This document shows positions 1 to 8,001 of a stretch of DNA of 30,772 nucleotides, piece after piece (the first letter of the stretch is position 1; each line of letters starts with the position of its first letter). A program made the translations under genes and the position numbers. The stretch spans positions 1-30,772 of the IMG/VR virus record IMGVR_UViG_3300047557_002182; one strand, given 5' to 3'. The notes below the pieces were generated by a model. It saw only the letters and a program-made list of their open reading frames with translations. It ran no database searches and was not told the origin of the DNA. This stretch comes from a virus.

Positions 1-2
1 AT

Positions 3-194
3 GATCAATTTGGTAAACAAAATCTATATTCAATAAACATATTCAAAAACATATTCAAATCTGATTTACAACATAGGCTATCACAAATATGTAAAATATG
101 GAATCTTCAAGTCGTAGATATAAATCAAAAACACGATAACAAACTATCACAGATATCAATTGGTAGTATAGAAATTTATAAAAATAGAGTATGA
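3..194 (+). CDS. 3' end of an unidentified gene (partial)
   Basis: The frame starting at base 3 is open from the window edge to a TGA at 192-194 and gives a 63-residue C-terminal fragment rich in Lys, Asn and Ile. Its stop overlaps the next ATG (ATGA at 191-194), the usual sign of translational coupling, which supports real coding. The 5' end lies outside the window. The fragment has no motif I recognise. Its place ahead of an unknown gene and a likely single-stranded DNA-binding protein suggests the end of a replication or early operon. Confidence 0.6.
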   Translation, partial: DQFGKQNLYSINIFKNIFKSDLQHRLSQICKIWNLQVVDINQKHDNKLSQISIGSIEIYKNRV

Positions 195-733
195 TACAGA
201 AAGATAAAGATTTAATTACAAAATTAATGGTTGGTAAAAATTGGGTACTTTACGGCGAAAAACAAGGTTTAGAACCTATGAGTTTAGATATAATAACCGC
301 AATCGAAAATGGTAGAAGACCACACAAAAATACCATTATAACATTTGATAACTTATACGCTGATGAAAGAGCAGAATGGGATAAATTGTTTCTGCAGTTA
401 ATGTCAATAACATCAAATATAAAAAAAGTAGGTAAGCAACTCAATATAAAAAAGTTATCAGTCTATCAATTTACTTTAAATGTAAATAATAGGACTATTC
501 TTTATGATTCTATAAATAATATTGCAACAGGTTATAAAGAAGACTGTATTGAAATCTTAAACAAGTTATTACATATATCATTAAGTTTGGCAGATTGGAT
601 AAATATCAAATACAAATATAATCTATACTATCTTTACGATGAATCAGATGCTATCAACCTTATTGATGATGACAATGAAGACTTATTTGATTCTGTAGAT
701 AAAATTATTTATCCGTGGATGACAACTAAATAA
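191..733 (+). CDS. hypothetical protein, 180 aa
   Basis: The start ATG overlaps the stop of the upstream frame (ATGA), so it is probably co-translated with it. The protein is predicted soluble: basic at the N terminus, then a helical middle, and an acidic stretch near residues 150-168 with several Asp and Glu in a row. There is no signal peptide, membrane segment or catalytic motif that I recognise. It ends 57 bases before the putative single-stranded DNA-binding protein gene, which points to DNA metabolism by context only. I do not assign a function. Confidence 0.75.
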   Translation: MIQKDKDLITKLMVGKNWVLYGEKQGLEPMSLDIITAIENGRRPHKNTIITFDNLYADERAEWDKLFLQLMSITSNIKKVGKQLNIKKLSVYQFTLNVNNRTILYDSINNIATGYKEDCIEILNKLLHISLSLADWINIKYKYNLYYLYDESDAINLIDDDNEDLFDSVDKIIYPWMTTK

Positions 734-744
734 TATAATTGCCA

Positions 745-769
745 TATAAATATTACTCTACTGATAGAG
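745..769 (+). promoter_or_regulatory. possible promoter/hairpin before the SSB-like gene
   Basis: The 57-base gap contains the octamer TATAAATA (745-752) and a small hairpin CTCTA-CTGA-TAGAG (756-769) ahead of the ATG at 791. TATAAATA is the T4 late-promoter consensus, and its distance to the gene (about 38 bases) would allow a short leader. In so AT-rich a genome this octamer can occur by chance, so support is weak. Confidence 0.25.
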
Positions 770-790
770 CCAAAAACAAAACATAATGAT

Positions 791-1525
791 ATGTTAAGAG
801 AACAAACAATTAACACAGCCGCAAATATTATTTGGGCAACAATTTCAAACGGTTACATCGTAACTAAATCAGATCAATCAGATCCTAAAGCCAAATCACG
901 TGTCAACAAATTAGGTAACACAGTTTATGAAAGATACTGGGCAAGTATCTTCGGTCAAATCACTTCAATCGTAGTTGAAGACAACAAGTTCGGTGAAACT
1001 GACATTCGAGTTGGTTTAGAAGATGATGACAATCAATCAGTACTAACTTTCAAGTTAGATTCATCTTATGGTAGATCTTTTTTATCACAAATTTTCAATG
1101 CAGACCTTACAAAGAAAATTGAGTTCAAACCTTGGACTAAAGTAAAAGAGGATGGCACCAAAGTAACAAGACTTTACCTTTCTTATGGTGTAAGAAACTC
1201 AAATGTTGAGTGGAAATTACCGCAAGGCACACCTGAGGTTAACTTCATCGAAGTTAAAGGTAAAAAAGTAGTTGATACAAGATCACAAATTGAACACATC
1301 ACTTTCTTGACTGACAAACTTAATGAGTTTATTCAAGTTAAAGGTTTAACATACTTACCTGCTCAAGTTGATACACTTGGTGAGAATGTTGATACTACAC
1401 CTTTGAGTGAAGCCGAAATAAAATCATTAAACCAACTAAAAAAAGCAACTTCACCTAAAACAAAAGTTGAATCTGCACCTATAAATGAAGTAAGTCAAGA
1501 AGACTTTTTCAATGACTTTAATTAA
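791..1525 (+). CDS. putative single-stranded DNA-binding protein
   Basis: This 244-aa protein has a beta-rich body (about residues 15-185) consistent with an OB-fold type protein, a Ser/Thr/Lys-rich linker (about 195-230), and an acidic tail ending in DFFNDFN. An acidic, aromatic C-terminal tip on a flexible linker is typical of bacterial and phage single-stranded DNA-binding proteins (E. coli SSB, T7 gp2.5), where it recruits replication partners. It is the last gene of the + strand operon before a strong terminator. No sequence motif proves the fold, so the assignment rests on tail architecture and context. A nucleoid or recombination protein is the alternative. Confidence 0.5.
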   Translation: MLREQTINTAANIIWATISNGYIVTKSDQSDPKAKSRVNKLGNTVYERYWASIFGQITSIVVEDNKFGETDIRVGLEDDDNQSVLTFKLDSSYGRSFLSQIFNADLTKKIEFKPWTKVKEDGTKVTRLYLSYGVRNSNVEWKLPQGTPEVNFIEVKGKKVVDTRSQIEHITFLTDKLNEFIQVKGLTYLPAQVDTLGENVDTTPLSEAEIKSLNQLKKATSPKTKVESAPINEVSQEDFFNDFN

Positions 1526-1565
1526 TTCTGTTTTGATTTGATACATATAATTGGCAAATTGTATG

Positions 1566-1601
1566 AAAAAAGCCACCTTGAATTCATCGGGTGGCTTTTT
1601 T
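1566..1601. terminator. bidirectional rho-independent terminator between convergent operons
   Basis: AAAAAAGCCACC (1566-1577) pairs with GGTGGCTTTTTT (1590-1601): a six-pair GC-rich stem flanked by A and T runs, so it can end transcripts on both strands. It lies between the end of the + strand SSB-like gene (1525) and the end of the minus-strand late block (1604), exactly where convergent transcription must stop. Confidence 0.9.
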
Positions 1602-1603
1602 AT

Positions 1604-2986
1604 TTACTTTCGGTTTGTGCGACTTAATCTAAATGCACAACTTAATTCACGAGATTCTAAGCCTACATTTCTTTCATAAGTATCGTTTGTCAAAGTAATA
1701 GGTATCAAAGCGCCATTACGAATCCAATAAACTTCATTTGATATAAACAACTCTTGAAGCCAGTTTGATTCATCATCATTCAGCGGATCTGATACAACCG
1801 TGAATTGATCAAAGTCATTTAATCTATAAGTAGATAAGCCTCTGTCTTGATTTGTTGAACCATAAACAATTTGTTTATCAAAATTACTTCTTTCTACGCG
1901 TTTAGACGAGTTATTTATGAACTTGAAGGTATAGTAGTCAATTCCACCATAAGAATTCAACCAGCACACTCTAAATGGCGTCCAATAAATATTCAAACAA
2001 TTTATGTTATATCTAAAAGTTTGACTTACAGACTGAGTGCCATTTCTTAAAGTAATTTCATACCAATCAGCACTACCAGCAATATTTAGATTCTGTGTGC
2101 CTGAAGGTATATCAATTTTAACTGAAGCAGTTGCAATTGTAATTGATTTAGAGTAAGTAGCACCTAAGTTATCTACCACATACATCGAAGTTACGGCTTG
2201 AGTTAAGCCTTGTATAAAGCTTAAAGTTGCAGCCTCGTTTGGTTGTATTGAGATACCGCTTGGTGCCTTTGTTAAAAATGATGCGGTAGCTGATGTGGCC
2301 ACAAAGCCACTATAATTATTTGTAGAATTATAATCTAAGTAATCAAAGTTGGCACCGGCTGCAAACTTTAAGCTTGTTGAATAAGTTGCTGTATCTGAAA
2401 ACACAGTATAATTTGTTAAAACTATGAAACCTTCTGATGTTCCGATTGAACCTGTTGCAGGTATATTTGATGTAGCAGACGAAGAAAGGCTTAATCTATT
2501 GATATAACCATTTGAAGCAGTGGCATATGAATAAACATAAACTGTAGGTGAAGTAATTGAACCACCTACAAACCCTATCTCAGAAACTAAGGCTGGCGTT
2601 ACAATACTTTTAAGAGTGTAATTATTAATTACTGAAGCCGTTGCAACTCTACCACCTGATGAAGAAGCCGTGATATACAATCCTTCAAAGTTTTCAGTAA
2701 CACCGAGTTTGTATTGTCTTACAGTTTGAGACGCCGTAGCTGAAGTTATAAAACAATTGAAATCAGGCGTAACATAATCATCAATTATATTTTTTATGTT
2801 AAAAACATTTAGGTTTGAAGGATTTGTAGGTACTAAAACAGTATTATAAAGAACGTTTGATTCATTCAATATACTCATCTTCATATTGAAGCGTGGCGCA
2901 AATCTCAAATCAGATTGAAAAACAAACCAGTTGTCGTTACCTGATGAATGAACAGTTAAAGGTTGACTTAAAAGTGTAGTAGCCAT
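1604..2986 (-). CDS. phage tail protein (minor tail/baseplate-like), 460 aa
   Basis: This beta-rich, Ser/Thr-rich protein has no transmembrane segment. The C-terminal third (from about residue 330), rich in aromatic residues and ending in a run of polar strands, resembles the last structural gene seen in related Bacteroidota phage late regions. The tetrapeptide ATAS recurs five times, possibly in loops between beta-sandwich domains. It is the last gene of the late block. It has its own copy of the bipartite late promoter with the ATG at the predicted transcription start, and it ends 3 bases before the bidirectional terminator, so it is probably a one-gene transcript. Exact role in the tail is unknown. 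Confidence 0.6.
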   Translation of the reverse strand: MATTLLSQPLTVHSSGNDNWFVFQSDLRFAPRFNMKMSILNESNVLYNTVLVPTNPSNLNVFNIKNIIDDYVTPDFNCFITSATASQTVRQYKLGVTENFEGLYITASSSGGRVATASVINNYTLKSIVTPALVSEIGFVGGSITSPTVYVYSYATASNGYINRLSLSSSATSNIPATGSIGTSEGFIVLTNYTVFSDTATYSTSLKFAAGANFDYLDYNSTNNYSGFVATSATASFLTKAPSGISIQPNEAATLSFIQGLTQAVTSMYVVDNLGATYSKSITIATASVKIDIPSGTQNLNIAGSADWYEITLRNGTQSVSQTFRYNINCLNIYWTPFRVCWLNSYGGIDYYTFKFINNSSKRVERSNFDKQIVYGSTNQDRGLSTYRLNDFDQFTVVSDPLNDDESNWLQELFISNEVYWIRNGALIPITLTNDTYERNVGLESRELSCAFRLSRTNRK

Positions 2987-3018
2987 ACTGATATTGTAAA
3001 TCTAAAGCGCAATGCTTC
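2987..3018 (-). promoter_or_regulatory. bipartite late promoter, copy 1
   Basis: On the minus strand GAAGCA (3018-3013) is followed after 14 bases by TACAATAT (2998-2991). The first base of TACAAT lies 12 bases before the A of the ATG at 2986, so the ATG is at the expected +1. The upstream half overlaps the stop codon of the preceding gene. Spacing is identical to the copies at 8369, 12611, 21757 and 24835. Confidence 0.75.
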
Positions 3019-3553
3019 ATTTATTAAATTCTTTTTGTCTTTGCTTGAAAGTTTTTTCTAACTCTTCTAAATAAGCATCACCCCATTGATTTTTCAAATC
3101 ATCAGTAAATGTTTCTTGAATCATCTGAATTGTTTTTTCTAAGAAAAGCACAGGCGCAATGCCATCACGACCAATCTTACGAGCAATTAAAAAAGACATT
3201 TGGTTAAGTGACATAGGTCTACCTGATTTAGTCAAAAATTGAATTTTACGAGTTTTAATCCAATCGCCAATAGGATCTGAACCATATTTATCTAAAGCAA
3301 ACTGGCCATAAGGCGGTCTTTTAGAGCCGGCTTTACGACCGTAATTAACATAAATCCAGTAATTTTCAGCAAGCAATGATAGTGAGTATTGATTCGAGCC
3401 TTTACCAAGTGATGTTATAGCGTAATCAATCGAATTATAAAGTAAGCCTGAAGCAATTTTATTTGATGAAGATAAAATCTTTTTGATTTCTAAAACCATT
3501 GCTGGTCCGAGTTTATCAAATAAATCGAAAAGTTTTTCTTGTTCAGCTGTCAT
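3017..3553 (-). CDS. HK97 gp10-like tail completion / neck protein
   Basis: The 178-aa protein has the layout of the HK97 gp10-like family, which joins the head to the tail: an N-terminal helix, a central strand region with YWIYVNYGRKAG (about residues 65-76), a KTRKI segment (about 100-104), and LIARKIGRDGI then FLEKTI (about 122-142). It lies in the portal - adaptor - completion gene cluster, next to a tail-terminator-like gene, as expected for such a protein. The stop TGA is the first part of the GAAGCA promoter element of the next gene. The family assignment is from pattern, not a search. Confidence 0.6.
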   Translation of the reverse strand: MTAEQEKLFDLFDKLGPAMVLEIKKILSSSNKIASGLLYNSIDYAITSLGKGSNQYSLSLLAENYWIYVNYGRKAGSKRPPYGQFALDKYGSDPIGDWIKTRKIQFLTKSGRPMSLNQMSFLIARKIGRDGIAPVLFLEKTIQMIQETFTDDLKNQWGDAYLEELEKTFKQRQKEFNK

Positions 3554-3559
3554 AATATT

Positions 3560-4018
3560 TTACGTGATAGGTATATCGCAAGTACCTGTAATCTCTGTTG
3601 TTTGAACCACGATTTCACAAAAGCAGCCAGCAGCTTGTAGATTATATTTTTCCTCGAATGGAGTAATGACTGGATTATTAACAAGTTTGTACTCTTGTGA
3701 ACGATACGAGAAAAGTCTACATACATCAATTAAAATAAGTTCAGTTTGATTCCAGATAGAAAGTACATTGTTTTCATCTTGTCTGACTAAATCATAACAA
3801 TAAAGAACGAATCTACGTTGATCATTGCCAGCATTTCGTCCTAAAACTACTTGAGTATTTATATGTGAAACCCACAGTTGAGGTAATTTGACATCAAGTT
3901 GGTTTTGAGTTTCAATGCCGAATTCTTCACCATAGCCAAAAGATTTGATTTCTAAGTGATCTTCAGCAATCTCTTTGAACTCATTGTAAAATTTATTTAT
4001 TGTCCAGATCTTAGTCAT
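3560..4018 (-). CDS. tail terminator / neck-like protein, 152 aa
   Basis: Small alpha/beta protein with two Cys near the C terminus (GCFCEI). Size, position and mixed strand/helix pattern fit the tail terminator (lambda gpU / SPP1 gp17-like) slot between adaptor and gp10-like genes. Its start overlaps the end of the preceding membrane/coiled-coil gene by 8 bases. It contains no diagnostic motif, so the call is mainly by gene order. Confidence 0.45.
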   Translation of the reverse strand: MTKIWTINKFYNEFKEIAEDHLEIKSFGYGEEFGIETQNQLDVKLPQLWVSHINTQVVLGRNAGNDQRRFVLYCYDLVRQDENNVLSIWNQTELILIDVCRLFSYRSQEYKLVNNPVITPFEEKYNLQAAGCFCEIVVQTTEITGTCDIPIT

Positions 4019-4280
4019 TTTGTCTTAGTTCCTCGTTTTCTTTTTTTAAATATTCCATTTCAACTTTTAGTCTCGCATTTTCTTCCATAACAGTAGTTAA
4101 TTGTTTAGACTGCTCTTCAATTCTGCCTTCTAAAGTAGACACTCTCTGTATTAAGGTTTCTATAAACTGCTGATCAGCTTCTTTTTTATCTTTTTTAGGT
4201 AGTAAAAACGTTGAAAGTATCCACTGACCTAAGCCACCACCGATAAGTGATATAATTGCAATCCAAACTTCTGTCGTCAT
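4011..4280 (-). CDS. membrane-anchored coiled-coil protein (holin-like candidate)
   Basis: This 89-aa protein has one N-terminal hydrophobic segment (about residues 5-27) followed by a KKDKK basic stop-transfer patch and a heptad-rich coiled coil from about residue 37 to the end. This is the topology of small phage membrane proteins such as pinholins or membrane-anchored lysis accessories. No endolysin was recognised nearby, so a lysis role is only a possibility; a structural or membrane-tethering role is equally open. Its ATG overlaps the stop of the HNH gene (ATGA). Confidence 0.6.
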   Translation of the reverse strand: MTTEVWIAIISLIGGGLGQWILSTFLLPKKDKKEADQQFIETLIQRVSTLEGRIEEQSKQLTTVMEENARLKVEMEYLKKENEELRQND

Positions 4281-4789
4281 AATGAATTAATTTTATTTTT
4301 GTATGCTTCATGAGCTGATATCTCATCATCATAATAGCCAATGTGTCTTGATTTACCGTTTATTACAGCACTAGCACGCCATCTATTAATTTTTTTGTTG
4401 TAATGTACACCAGTATATTCTGATGTAGTTTTAGACTTATTTTTATCTTTAGATGTGTTGATTCTATAAGTTGTTATTTGTAAATTTTTCAACCTGTTGT
4501 CGGTTTTTATGTTATTTATATGGTCTATTACCAATCCTGTTCGATTGATATTTATAAAGTTATCTACTACTATTTGATGCACATACATATACTCTCTCCT
4601 TTGCTGTGTATTTAGTATCACGACTTCATAACCAACACCATTTACAACTTTTTTTAACATTCTTCCTTTATAAGTTCTCTTGTGGTTATTATAACCAACA
4701 GTAATTTCTCTATCTAAACTTCTGATATTACCGAGGTTACTTACTTGATATAGTCCTTCAAAACCCTTTATGTCAATCCAATTCTCCAT
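4277..4789 (-). CDS. HNH homing endonuclease with NUMOD4 and AP2-like domains
   Basis: The 170-aa protein opens with a NUMOD4-like domain (about residues 3-48, WIDIKGFEGLYQVSNLGNIRS pattern). An HNH nuclease core follows, with H71, D89-H90 in VIDHINN, and Asn 98, 102 and 111. The C terminus (about 124-168) is AP2-like, with YTGV near its start and RWRA and IGYY further along. This is the standard layout of free-standing phage homing endonucleases. It is wedged between the head-tail adaptor and the membrane/coiled-coil gene, overlapping the latter by 4 bases, and looks like an intruder in the structural operon. It is distantly similar to the HNH gene at 24818-25372. Confidence 0.9.
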   Translation of the reverse strand: MENWIDIKGFEGLYQVSNLGNIRSLDREITVGYNNHKRTYKGRMLKKVVNGVGYEVVILNTQQRREYMYVHQIVVDNFININRTGLVIDHINNIKTDNRLKNLQITTYRINTSKDKNKSKTTSEYTGVHYNKKINRWRASAVINGKSRHIGYYDDEISAHEAYKNKINSL

Positions 4790-4801
4790 ATAAATTATAA
4801 T

Positions 4802-5380
4802 TTAATATCGCTTATAGTTGATGACCTTCAAGATTAGATCCGCATCTGAACCAAGAGGAATGCCATATGGGTAGCCTTTATAGCCTATAAAGCCACCAAA
4901 ATCATAAGGATTTTCATAAGTTTTATCATTCAAAACGTTTGGATCGTTGTATTGAGGATAAAGATATGAGTAATTACACATCCATTCTTCTACACGAGCC
5001 ATATAATAGTTAGACATTTGTAAAAATTCCTGTCTTAAATCAAGCATATCTTGTCTTGATATAGTTTGAATAAAGGTGTCTTGCCCTTTTACTAAACCTT
5101 TGTTACGAATTTTAGTTTGTAGAAAAGGTAAAGCCAAATAAACTGTATAATAAGCAGAAGCAGGTCTTACAAGTTTTAAGAGTTCAAGCTCTGATGAGTT
5201 CCAATCTTCATTTGTAATAGCTTCTACAAGTCTATCATAAAGTGATTTACCAATACGAACTTTTATAAGTTGTTCTTGAGCAGGAAGTATAAACGGTGTT
5301 ATATCTTGATAATCGACCGTTTGTGCGACTGCGGTATTTGCTTTTAACCAGTTTTCACTGAAGAAGAATCCGTTACTCAT
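4802..5380 (-). CDS. head-tail adaptor/connector protein (DUF6712-like)
   Basis: This mostly helical 192-aa protein follows the portal gene by 1 base. The pattern - an N-terminal ITPFILPAQE segment, a KIRIG-like helix (about residues 40-48), a central YYTVYLALPFL helix (about 77-87), then aromatic-rich C-terminal helices - is that of the connector proteins found directly after the portal in Bacteroidota phages. It would sit on the portal ring and form the next layer of the neck. Family naming is from memory. Confidence 0.55.
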   Translation of the reverse strand: MSNGFFFSENWLKANTAVAQTVDYQDITPFILPAQEQLIKVRIGKSLYDRLVEAITNEDWNSSELELLKLVRPASAYYTVYLALPFLQTKIRNKGLVKGQDTFIQTISRQDMLDLRQEFLQMSNYYMARVEEWMCNYSYLYPQYNDPNVLNDKTYENPYDFGGFIGYKGYPYGIPLGSDADLILKVINYKRY

Positions 5381-5381
5381 A

Positions 5382-6533
5382 TTATTTAATTTTTACTTTT
5401 GTTGTTAGACCGTGTGTCTTTAATATATCTTCTAAAGTCTCTTCAAGCATCAATCTTGCAGGATCAATTACGAATTTATTGAATTGTTCTGCTGAGAAAG
5501 CCAATTCTTCAGCATTTGATCCGCCAAGTTTACCAGGTACAAGAAGACCTACTAAAGCGCCATTTGTAACTTTATGTGCAAAGATTAATTGTTGTAAAAT
5601 GAAATCACCTAAAGCAATTAACTGAGCGTCAAAATCAGGAACTTCTACTTTTTCTACAGTCCATTCTGCTTCACCATTCTTAGCCAAGATTAAAGGGTTT
5701 TTATTATTACGAGCACCTTTGAAGTGAGCCATGAATTCTTGAATAAAAGCATATTTTTCTTCTGCTGATTTGAATTGATAAGGCACCTTAAACATCAAGC
5801 CAGGATTCATACCGTTTTGTATATGTGAAAGATTAAACAGACCAAGTTCTGAATCGAGATTGATATAAGTTAAACCTCCGATATAACTTGGCTCTGTGTA
5901 ATAGTTCAAGTCTGGGTAATAATCTCTTTTATAAATTATTTGATTATAATCTTGTTCATTATCAAAAGAAAACACTGAAATAGGTGTCATATCAGAGTTT
6001 TTCATATTCCAAGAAGCCCAATCACGTGAAAAGTAATATTTTTCAATCTCACCGTTCTTATTCATAGGCGCTGAACGAATCTTTGAAGTATCAATATGCT
6101 TAAAAACTTTAATATATTCAAAATCAGATGACCAAATTACTTCTGTTGAATAAGCACCGAACAATTCATAGTCATAAGCTGTTCTTTTTAACCAATCTCT
6201 TAACGGAAATTTAGAGTTAAAGAATAAATTCTGAACTCTGATTTGAGTTGCGCCACTTAATGTTGCAATCCATTCTTCTAAAGGCAAGTCATTGACTAAA
6301 ACCTCTGAACCAGCTACGAGTTTAGCTTTATTTTCTATAAGTGTTCTGTGTAGCGCTGAAGTTTTAGATAACTCAACTAAGTATTGTGGATATTTGTTAT
6401 CAGCACCATAATTGATGAACTTATAGTTCAATGACTCCTTCATTATAGGAAGTTCAACTCGACTCAAACTCAAGCCGCCAATCAAATCTTGTGGATTTAT
6501 GTTTTCTTTTTTATCGTTATTGAATAAAGCCAT
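5382..6533 (-). CDS. portal protein
   Basis: The 383-aa protein is near the short end of the size range for PBSX/SPP1-type portals. It has an N-terminal region placing a NYGADNKYP motif (about residues 41-50), a wing-like segment with TAYDYELFGAYSTEVIW (about 118-134), and a long C-terminal helical part with FKGARNNKNPLIL, DFILQQLIFAHKV and LGGSNAEELAF, typical of the stem/crown of phage portals. The DNA entry pore is its expected role. It is followed at once by an adaptor and neck genes, which supports the call, but it lies about 16 kb downstream of the terminase, which is unusual. Confidence 0.75.
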   Translation of the reverse strand: MALFNNDKKENINPQDLIGGLSLSRVELPIMKESLNYKFINYGADNKYPQYLVELSKTSALHRTLIENKAKLVAGSEVLVNDLPLEEWIATLSGATQIRVQNLFFNSKFPLRDWLKRTAYDYELFGAYSTEVIWSSDFEYIKVFKHIDTSKIRSAPMNKNGEIEKYYFSRDWASWNMKNSDMTPISVFSFDNEQDYNQIIYKRDYYPDLNYYTEPSYIGGLTYINLDSELGLFNLSHIQNGMNPGLMFKVPYQFKSAEEKYAFIQEFMAHFKGARNNKNPLILAKNGEAEWTVEKVEVPDFDAQLIALGDFILQQLIFAHKVTNGALVGLLVPGKLGGSNAEELAFSAEQFNKFVIDPARLMLEETLEDILKTHGLTTKVKIK

Positions 6534-6562
6534 TTAACTTTTCTTTATTTTTATTTATTTGT

Positions 6563-7426
6563 TTAATATACTGACCAGTATGAATTTATGTTACTCAATA
6601 GACCAGATTTATTTGACGTTTGATCTTGATTATAAAATATAGCCTCTTGAATATGTGCTCTTATGTTGAAATTATTACCTCTACCCAAGAATCTTCTTAA
6701 TCTTAGCGTGTTAAATGTAGAAACTGCTTCAGCATCAGCATTTGAATTCAATGAAGCATATAATTTACTACTTTTTACTTGTGTATAAGCAATGTTTCTA
6801 TCAAGTGAGCCTGTTTGTGATAGACCGCCATAATTAGCACCATCATATCCACCAAGTCCTGTAGCAAATGGTGAATTGAATCTCAACCACAAACCACTTA
6901 TATCACCTGTACCAGCGCCTTCTGTATAGTAGTTACCATTTCCGCCGCCACCAGGAGCTGAAGTCGTGAAGATATCAGCAACAACAATAGAATTACTAAA
7001 TGTGAAACCACTAGCATCAGAGCCAGTTAAAATATATGGTTGTAAAGTTTGGCTTGTTGCATCAACTGCAACTTTACTGCCGTTAGTAGATACCGTGCCA
7101 CCAGCATAAATAAAAGCCGCTTCACCTGATGCCGTAGCATGCCTTCCAAAGCCAGATTGGTCATACCAGATGCTTACAGATCCAGTAGTTCCTGAACAAA
7201 AGGTAGATATAGCAGTTGTGTCTAAATCGTTACCGACAAAGCCTATGTCTTGTGTAGTATCATCCGAAGTTCTTTTTACCTGAATAGCCGCACCAGTATA
7301 ACTACTGCTAAGTTTCCTAAGTGAAAACGCAGCAACTATATTTGATGAGTATATGTCAAGAATTAAAGATTCAGACGAAGTTTTGACTTTATTTTGACTG
7401 TAAAAATTTATTATGGCATGATTCAT
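6563..7426 (-). CDS. tail fibre with arabinofuranosidase-B-like (LamG-type) domain
   Basis: From about residue 32 the 287-aa protein carries AFSLRKLSSSYTGAAI, then VKRTSDDTTQDIGFVGNDLD and SIWYDQSGFGRHAT. This is the signature of the N-terminal domain of alpha-L-arabinofuranosidase B (AbfB catalytic, PF09206), a concanavalin-like sandwich often borrowed by phage fibres. The domain could bind or cut host surface glycans. I see no proof that the catalytic residues are intact. It begins 2 bases after the preceding collagen-like gene, whose N terminus may act with it as one fibre, and precedes the portal gene. Confidence 0.7.
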   Translation of the reverse strand: MNHAIINFYSQNKVKTSSESLILDIYSSNIVAAFSLRKLSSSYTGAAIQVKRTSDDTTQDIGFVGNDLDTTAISTFCSGTTGSVSIWYDQSGFGRHATASGEAAFIYAGGTVSTNGSKVAVDATSQTLQPYILTGSDASGFTFSNSIVVADIFTTSAPGGGGNGNYYTEGAGTGDISGLWLRFNSPFATGLGGYDGANYGGLSQTGSLDRNIAYTQVKSSKLYASLNSNADAEAVSTFNTLRLRRFLGRGNNFNIRAHIQEAIFYNQDQTSNKSGLLSNINSYWSVY

Positions 7427-7428
7427 AT

Positions 7429-7977
7429 TTATTTGAAATCTAAATTGTAGTTCCAGTTGTAATTAGTTCCATCGTAGTAGAAGCTATAAATATCAACAGA
7501 ATTAGTAGCACTTGTAAATGAATATGTGCCTGAAGCAAATTTATTTGAAGCAGTCGCAAAATTCATTCTTGTATTTGCGTTTGTATGAGTGATCTTCAAA
7601 GTTCCATAATCACCAGCAGTTGCACTTGTGATAGATAAATCTGAGTTGCCTGTTAAACCTATCTCAGCATTATAACTGTTTGAATAGTTCCAAGAAATTG
7701 TAGCATCATTCGTTAATGTGATTGGTGTTTTAGAAGGCAAAGTTGCTGAAGTTCCTGAAGTTCCACTCGAACCCGCTTGACCTGAAGTTCCTGACGAACC
7801 ATTTGCTCCTGAAGTTCCTGACGAACCCGAAACCCCTGAAGTTCCTGATGAACCCGAAACCCCTGAAGTTCCTGCAGAGCCTACTGCGCCTGTATTTATA
7901 TCAGTTAAAAGTGAGTTCAAAGTTGTTCTCACGCTTAAACCTGTATCTCCATTGTTGATTAAAGAATATGTGCTCAT
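7429..7977 (-). CDS. collagen-like short tail fibre protein, 182 aa
   Basis: The N terminus (about residues 1-30, starting MSTYSL like the gene at 8371-9366) is a probable attachment segment. Residues about 31-79 are Gly-X-Y triplets made almost only of GSS, GTS and GVS units. The C-terminal about 95 residues form a beta-rich knob ending in YNWNYNLDFK. Gly-X-Y stalks trimerise in phage fibres. It lies directly upstream of the AbfB-like fibre gene and is likely a partner or base of it. Confidence 0.75.
   Translation of the reverse strand: MSTYSLINNGDTGLSVRTTLNSLLTDINTGAVGSAGTSGVSGSSGTSGVSGSSGTSGANGSSGTSGQAGSSGTSGTSATLPSKTPITLTNDATISWNYSNSYNAEIGLTGNSDLSITSATAGDYGTLKITHTNANTRMNFATASNKFASGTYSFTSATNSVDIYSFYYDGTNYNWNYNLDFK
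7741..7885 (-). repeat. collagen-like Gly-X-Y coding repeat
   Basis: A tandem 9/18-base repeat encodes GSSGTSG units. It is nearly identical at base level to the repeats at 9110-9262, 9782-9990, 10641-11070 and 18708-18775, so these tracts could recombine with each other. Confidence 0.8.
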
Positions 7978-8001
7978 TTTTCTTTTTTATATTTTTCTTT
8001 T

